Shown piece by piece: positions 5,878-9,698 of a stretch of DNA of 9,698 nt (its first letter is position 1; the number at the start of each line of letters is the position of its first letter). The notes beneath the pieces were generated by a model, which was given only the letters and a program-made list of their open reading frames with translations, ran no database searches and was not told the DNA's origin. Position numbers and translations under genes: made by a program. Source of the stretch: Maribacter sp. (GTDB taxonomy: Bacteria; Bacteroidota; Bacteroidia; Flavobacteriales; Flavobacteriaceae); the NCBI GenBank assembly GCA_003232155.1, contig QILY01000288.1:1-9698 (forward strand). The letters are read 5' to 3'.

Positions 5878-6393
5878 ATGGGAAAGCTACCATCCGCTAT
5901 TAATTTCAAAAAATGGATTGACGACAACCGACATTTACTAAAACCACCCGTGGGCAACAAAGCAATCTATAATGAAGATTATATTGTTATGATTGTTGGA
6001 GGGCCTAATTCGCGAAAAGACTACCATTTAAACAAAACACCAGAATTTTTCTATCAAGTAGAAGGCGATATTATTTTAAAGATTGTCGAAGATGGTATAC
6101 AGAGAGATATAGAAATCAAAGAGGGGGAAGTTTTTTATTTGCCTCCGAACATTCCCCATTCCCCGCAACGTAAAGCAAATACGGTAGGTCTTGTTATTGA
6201 GCAAAAAAGAGATGATGGTATGGAAGATAGCTTGGCATGGTTTTGTGAAAAATGCCATACCAAACTTTATGAAGAACCTTTTGTATTACAGAATATAGAA
6301 ACCGATATGCCCGTTATTTTTGATAAATTCTACTCGAACGAAGCATTGCGAACTTGTGGTTCTTGTGGTACTAAAATGCAGGCACCTTCTTAA
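5878..6393 (+). CDS. nbaC: 3-hydroxyanthranilate 3,4-dioxygenase
   Basis: A 171-residue cupin dioxygenase that opens the ring of 3-hydroxyanthranilate with O2 to give 2-amino-3-carboxymuconate 6-semialdehyde (ACMS). The catalytic iron ligands of the bacterial enzyme (His, Glu, His) match His50, Glu56 and His94 in DYHLNKTPEFFYQ and LPPNIPHSP; the substrate-binding Arg/Arg/Glu set matches Arg46, Arg98 and Glu108. The C-terminal rubredoxin-like iron site of the bacterial type is complete: WFCEKC (Cys123, Cys126) and TCGSCG (Cys160, Cys163). Length agrees with bacterial homologues (about 174). All functional residues are present, so it should be active. It lies 24 bp before the ACMS decarboxylase gene, which uses its unstable product; without that enzyme ACMS closes to quinolinate. 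Starts at ATG after an AT-rich leader without a Shine-Dalgarno sequence. Confidence 0.95.
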   Translation: MGKLPSAINFKKWIDDNRHLLKPPVGNKAIYNEDYIVMIVGGPNSRKDYHLNKTPEFFYQVEGDIILKIVEDGIQRDIEIKEGEVFYLPPNIPHSPQRKANTVGLVIEQKRDDGMEDSLAWFCEKCHTKLYEEPFVLQNIETDMPVIFDKFYSNEALRTCGSCGTKMQAPS

Positions 6394-6417
6394 CAAATGC
6401 CATAAAACTTAATTTAT

Positions 6418-7503
6418 ATGTCACATCTTAGAATAAATGGTCACTCGCACCTTCTTCCGTATCCGGAACAAATTCCTTCTTATTTAAAAGAAAAGGAAAT
6501 TTTTTGGATAGATGAGGATAGGCAATATATGCTTCAGAAAAACTGGAAACGTCCGGTAACCGATTCTAGTTTTTTCCTAGATGAAAAGCTCGAATGGATG
6601 GAGCGCAATCGAATTGACCATGCAGTGGTATTAAATCTTTCGCAACTCTACGGAAATGGTTTGCGAATTCAAGAAATGAAACATGCGCTACGGTTTCAAA
6701 ATGATTTTAATGCAAAAGTACAGCATGATTGCCCTACCAAATTCACATGTGGTTTTGTAGTGCATGCAGGGTTTATTGATAGTGCCTGTTGGGAAATTGA
6801 ACGTTGCGTTGAAGAGCTAGGTTTACAAGTACTCTGTTTGCCAACACATTATATGGATTCCGTAGGAACTTGGCGTGGAATATTTGATGTAGAGACCGCC
6901 CCAATTTTTGAATTGGCGAACAAGTATAAACTCGCTATCGAAATTCATCCTTATGACGGTGAAAAATTTATCAATATAGAAAATACCGCTTGGCGTTTTC
7001 ATTTAGTTTGGATGTTGGCCCAGTGTGCCGATGCCTACCATTTTTATACCTTGGATGGTTTGTATGAAAAGTATCCTAACATACGTGTATGCTTTGCCCA
7101 TGGCGGACAATTAAGCCACCTTAATCTAGGCCGAAGAACACAGGGTTTTGATGGCCGTCCTGACCTTTTTGAAGGAAAAACTAGGCCTAGTAAAGCAATT
7201 GGTCATCCAAATATATTCTTTGACACATTGGTACACGATAAATATTCTTTTGAGCTTATGGTACGCCGTCAAAAAGGAACGGACCAGATTTTACTTGGCT
7301 TGGACGATCCTTATCCTTTAGGTGAAATGGAAAGCGAGCGACAGTCTTCATACCCAGGTAAACTACTTGATCTGGCGATAGAAGAAGGTATTATTAATCA
7401 AAAGCAACATGATGAAATTTGGTATGATAATGTAGTTCAATGGCTTTGTGGTGATGAAAAAGAGAAATTTGAGAATCGGGTTTTAGCTAAAAATAAAGTA
7501 TAA
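6418..7503 (+). CDS. nbaD: 2-amino-3-carboxymuconate-6-semialdehyde decarboxylase (ACMSD)
   Basis: A 361-residue zinc-dependent decarboxylase of the amidohydrolase superfamily that removes CO2 from ACMS to give 2-aminomuconate semialdehyde, steering carbon away from quinolinate. The metal ligands of the family are visible at the positions known from the Pseudomonas enzyme: His9 and His11 (NGHSHLLP), His177 (IEIHPYDG), catalytic His228 (CFAHGGQL), and Asp296 in LLGLDDPYPLGE. It is slightly longer than the usual 330-340, mainly by an insert after the N-terminal HSH motif (residues about 20-50). It ends directly at the ATG of kynU (TAA then ATG, no gap) and follows the dioxygenase by 24 bp, so the three are one transcription unit. 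The imperfect palindrome AAACTTAATTT lies in the short gap before it. Confidence 0.93.
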   Translation: MSHLRINGHSHLLPYPEQIPSYLKEKEIFWIDEDRQYMLQKNWKRPVTDSSFFLDEKLEWMERNRIDHAVVLNLSQLYGNGLRIQEMKHALRFQNDFNAKVQHDCPTKFTCGFVVHAGFIDSACWEIERCVEELGLQVLCLPTHYMDSVGTWRGIFDVETAPIFELANKYKLAIEIHPYDGEKFINIENTAWRFHLVWMLAQCADAYHFYTLDGLYEKYPNIRVCFAHGGQLSHLNLGRRTQGFDGRPDLFEGKTRPSKAIGHPNIFFDTLVHDKYSFELMVRRQKGTDQILLGLDDPYPLGEMESERQSSYPGKLLDLAIEEGIINQKQHDEIWYDNVVQWLCGDEKEKFENRVLAKNKV

Positions 7504-8784
7504 ATGCTGGTAAAAGAATTTCAAAATAACCTTGCCTATGCAAGGCAAATGGACGAAAAAGATGAGTTGAAAAAATACAGGTCGCAGTTTCATTTGCCCG
7601 TGCAAAAAAGTGGAGAACCTTTTGTGTATCTATGCGGAAATTCTCTGGGTCTACAACCAAAAGCTACCGAAGCGATGCTTCAGCAAGAATTATTAGATTG
7701 GAAAAATCTTGGTGTTGAAGGGCATTTTGAAGCTAAGAACCCATGGATGCCCTATCATGGGTTTTTGACACGGGCCATGGCAAAGGTTGTTGGTGCAAAA
7801 CCTATTGAAGTGGTGGTCATGAATACGCTAACGGTCAATCTACACCTGATGATGGTTTCTTTTTATAGACCAGAAAGCAAACGGAAAAAAATTCTTATTG
7901 AAGCCGATGCTTTTCCCTCGGATAAATATGCAGTAGAATCACAAATCAAGTTCCATGGGCTTTCCTCTAAAGAATGTCTCATTGAATTAAAGGCTAGGGA
8001 AGGAGAAACTTGTTTGCGGGAAGAAGACATACTTGATGCAATCGATACCCAAGGCGAAGATATTGCTTTAGTCCTTTTAGGAAACACCAATTACTATACG
8101 GGACAATACTTCAATATGAAAAAAATTACCGAACACGGTCATGCAAAGGGTTGCAAGGTAGGTTTTGATTGTGCGCACGGTGCCGGTAATGTGCCTTTGA
8201 ACTTACATGATTCGGGCTGTGATTTTGCGGTATGGTGCAATTATAAATATTTGAATTCCGGGCCTGGTAGTACAGGAGGTGCTTTTGTTCATGAAAGGCA
8301 TGCGAATAACAAAGACTTACCACGATTTACAGGCTGGTGGGGCCATATTAAAGAAACTCGATTTAAGATGAGGGATGCTTTTGAACCAAGCCCTGGTGTT
8401 GAAGCGTGGCAATTGAGCAATCCGCCAATTTTGGCAATGGCCGCGGTTTGGTCATCTTTAAAAATATTCGAAGAGATTGGGATGGAGAAACTACGTAAAA
8501 AGGCCATTTCGTTAACGGGCTATTTAGAATATTTGGTAAATACCCTTGGTAATAATGCTATTCATATTGTTACTTCTTCAGACCCAAACCAAAGGGGTTC
8601 GCAACTATCTATTCAAGTAAAAAATACGGATAGGAAAATCTTCGATCAAATTACAGAAAATGGCGTTATTGCTGACTGGAGAGAACCTGATGTAATTCGA
8701 GTTGCCCCTGTACCTATGTACAATTCTTATGAAGATGTATTTAAATTTTACACTATTTTAAAAACAGCGCTACAAGCAAATTAA
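7504..8784 (+). CDS. kynU: Kynureninase
   Basis: A 426-residue pyridoxal-phosphate enzyme (fold type I) that cleaves kynurenine or 3-hydroxykynurenine to anthranilate or 3-hydroxyanthranilate plus alanine. The PLP lysine is Lys248 in FAVWCNYKYLNSGPGSTGG; Asp222 in VGFDCAHGAGNVPL contacts the pyridine nitrogen. Other family blocks are YLCGNSLGLQPK (42-53), MNTLTVNLHLMM (106-117), GNTNYYTGQ (193-201), RGSQLSI (364-370) and DWREPDVIRVAPVPMYNS (391-408). Length and order of motifs are those of full kynureninases. Its ATG directly abuts the TAA of the ACMSD gene, suggesting coupled translation, and the kmo GTG follows 5 bp after its stop. If kmo is inactive, this enzyme could still make anthranilate from kynurenine. 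Confidence 0.96.
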   Translation: MLVKEFQNNLAYARQMDEKDELKKYRSQFHLPVQKSGEPFVYLCGNSLGLQPKATEAMLQQELLDWKNLGVEGHFEAKNPWMPYHGFLTRAMAKVVGAKPIEVVVMNTLTVNLHLMMVSFYRPESKRKKILIEADAFPSDKYAVESQIKFHGLSSKECLIELKAREGETCLREEDILDAIDTQGEDIALVLLGNTNYYTGQYFNMKKITEHGHAKGCKVGFDCAHGAGNVPLNLHDSGCDFAVWCNYKYLNSGPGSTGGAFVHERHANNKDLPRFTGWWGHIKETRFKMRDAFEPSPGVEAWQLSNPPILAMAAVWSSLKIFEEIGMEKLRKKAISLTGYLEYLVNTLGNNAIHIVTSSDPNQRGSQLSIQVKNTDRKIFDQITENGVIADWREPDVIRVAPVPMYNSYEDVFKFYTILKTALQAN

Positions 8785-8789
8785 GATTC

Positions 8790-9698
8790 GTGAAAGAAAA
8801 ACAGAAAATAATCATTGTTGGAGCTGGTTTATGTGGCTGCTTACTTGCCATTTGTTTAGCACAAAGAGGATATGCCATTGCGCTTTATGAAAAGCGTTCT
8901 GACATGAGGAAAAGTACTATAGGTGCAGGGCGTTCAATTAACCTTGCTTTGTCAAACCGAGGTTTAAAAGCATTACAGGTTGCTGGCCTAAAAGATAAGG
9001 TCTTAAAAGAAACCATTCCCATGAAAGGACGATTGATACATCCTTTAGGAGGTGAAAAATTTCTTTCTCCGTATAGTGGGCGTCCAACAGATTATATCAA
9101 CTCGGTATCAAGGCCAGGGTTGAATATTTTATTACTGAATCAAATTGGGGAATATGATAACATCGACCTTTATTTTGATTCCCCGGTAACGAATGTAAAC
9201 CTCAAGGAGGCTCGAATTGAGTATCTATCATACGGTGGGAAAAAGACCGATAACGGAACAGTTATAATAGGTACGGATGGGTTGTAAGAAGAAATATGAT
9301 GGCCCATACATCAGAATTATTATTCAACTACTCGCAAAATTTTCTTCGCCATGGCTATAAAGAACTAAGTATACATGCCGAAGCAAATAAGAAATGGAAA
9401 ATTGAGAAAGAAGCGTTACATATTTGGCCTAGAGGCGACTTTATGATAATTGCACTGCCCAATTTAGATGATAGTTTTACCCTTACAATGTTCCATCCTT
9501 TTGAAACTGAAATCGGGTTCAACAATTTAGATACCGATAAAAAGGTGACGGCTTTCTTTGAAGAATATTATCCAAGCCTTATTCCGCTTATACCCCATTA
9601 TAAAGAGGAGTTTTTTGCCAACCCTGTGGGCAATTTAGGCACCATAAAATGTTATCCATGGCAGGCTTTTGGCAAGGCACTTGTAATGGGCGATGCTT
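8790..9698 (+). pseudogene. kmo: Kynurenine 3-monooxygenase, frameshifted and cut by the window edge
   Basis: The flavin monooxygenase that hydroxylates kynurenine with NADPH and O2. Part 1 (8790-9287, GTG start 5 bp after kynU) has the FAD motif IIVGAGLCG (GxGxxG at 11-16), the KMO hallmark GRSINLALSNRG (47-58) and VSRPGLNILLLNQ, and ends in VIIGTDGL then TAA. The rest continues in another frame from GTA at 9284 without a stop to the window end: VRRNMMAHT, NYSQNFLRHGYKEL, LHIWPRGDFMIIALPN, and finally MGDA, the start of the second FAD motif. Between DG and VRR the family has four residues (A-Y/F-S-x, 12 nt); here 2 nt remain, so 10 bp are missing in the GxDGAxSxVR motif. The remainder shows normal conservation, so the lesion is young or an assembly error. 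No separate start for part 2 is likely. Confidence 0.88.

Noticed and set aside
9296..9698. Second half of kmo as an independent gene starting at one of the two ATGs (9296 or 9299)
   Set aside because: The ATGs align with internal Met residues of the family's VRRxxM stretch, and the piece lacks the N-terminal FAD fold; a frameshift explains it better.

Overview
The window reads as chromosomal DNA of a marine-type Bacteroidetes, most likely a member of the Flavobacteriaceae. The grounds are AT-rich coding and very AT-rich spacers, absence of Shine-Dalgarno sequences before the starts, a promoter-like TTTG/TAnnTTTG pair upstream of position 4953, and protein families typical of that group. All convincing genes lie on the + strand; the reverse-strand frames are shadows.

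Left half (1-4552): the end of a surface-polysaccharide type locus. It holds an ATP-grasp ligase (316-1284), a small HAD phosphatase-like protein that overlaps it by 17 bp (1268-1924), a 585-bp spacer that carries a palindromic, transposon-like repeat (about 1968-2308), and a large two-part HAD protein of 680 residues (2510-4552) that starts at TTG. The exact chemistry of these three proteins cannot be read from sequence; they belong to families usually found next to glycosyltransferases and capsule or O-antigen genes.

Junction (4553-4952): a terminator-like hairpin, repeats, a decayed N-terminal fragment of an IS982-family transposase (4654-4815, with further traces to about 4850), then a candidate promoter for the next operon.

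Right half (4953-9698): a kynurenine (tryptophan) catabolic operon: a hydratase/decarboxylase of the 2-aminomuconate meta-cleavage branch, 3-hydroxyanthranilate 3,4-dioxygenase, ACMS decarboxylase, kynureninase and kynurenine 3-monooxygenase. In reaction order: kynurenine is hydroxylated (kmo), cleaved to 3-hydroxyanthranilate and alanine (kynU), ring-opened (nbaC), decarboxylated (nbaD), and after oxidation and deamination by enzymes not in this window the product enters the decarboxylase/hydratase step. Spacing tightens downstream (157, 24, 0 and 5 bp).

Main surprises: (i) kmo is broken by what looks like a 10-bp deletion exactly in the conserved GxDGAxSxVR flavin-monooxygenase motif; (ii) an 11-bp palindrome AAACTNAGTTT occurs upstream of both the first gene and the dioxygenase gene, with an imperfect copy before nbaD, a candidate operator; (iii) the nested inverted-repeat element between the two HAD genes. 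I see no CRISPR array, rRNA, tRNA or wholly new multi-gene system.
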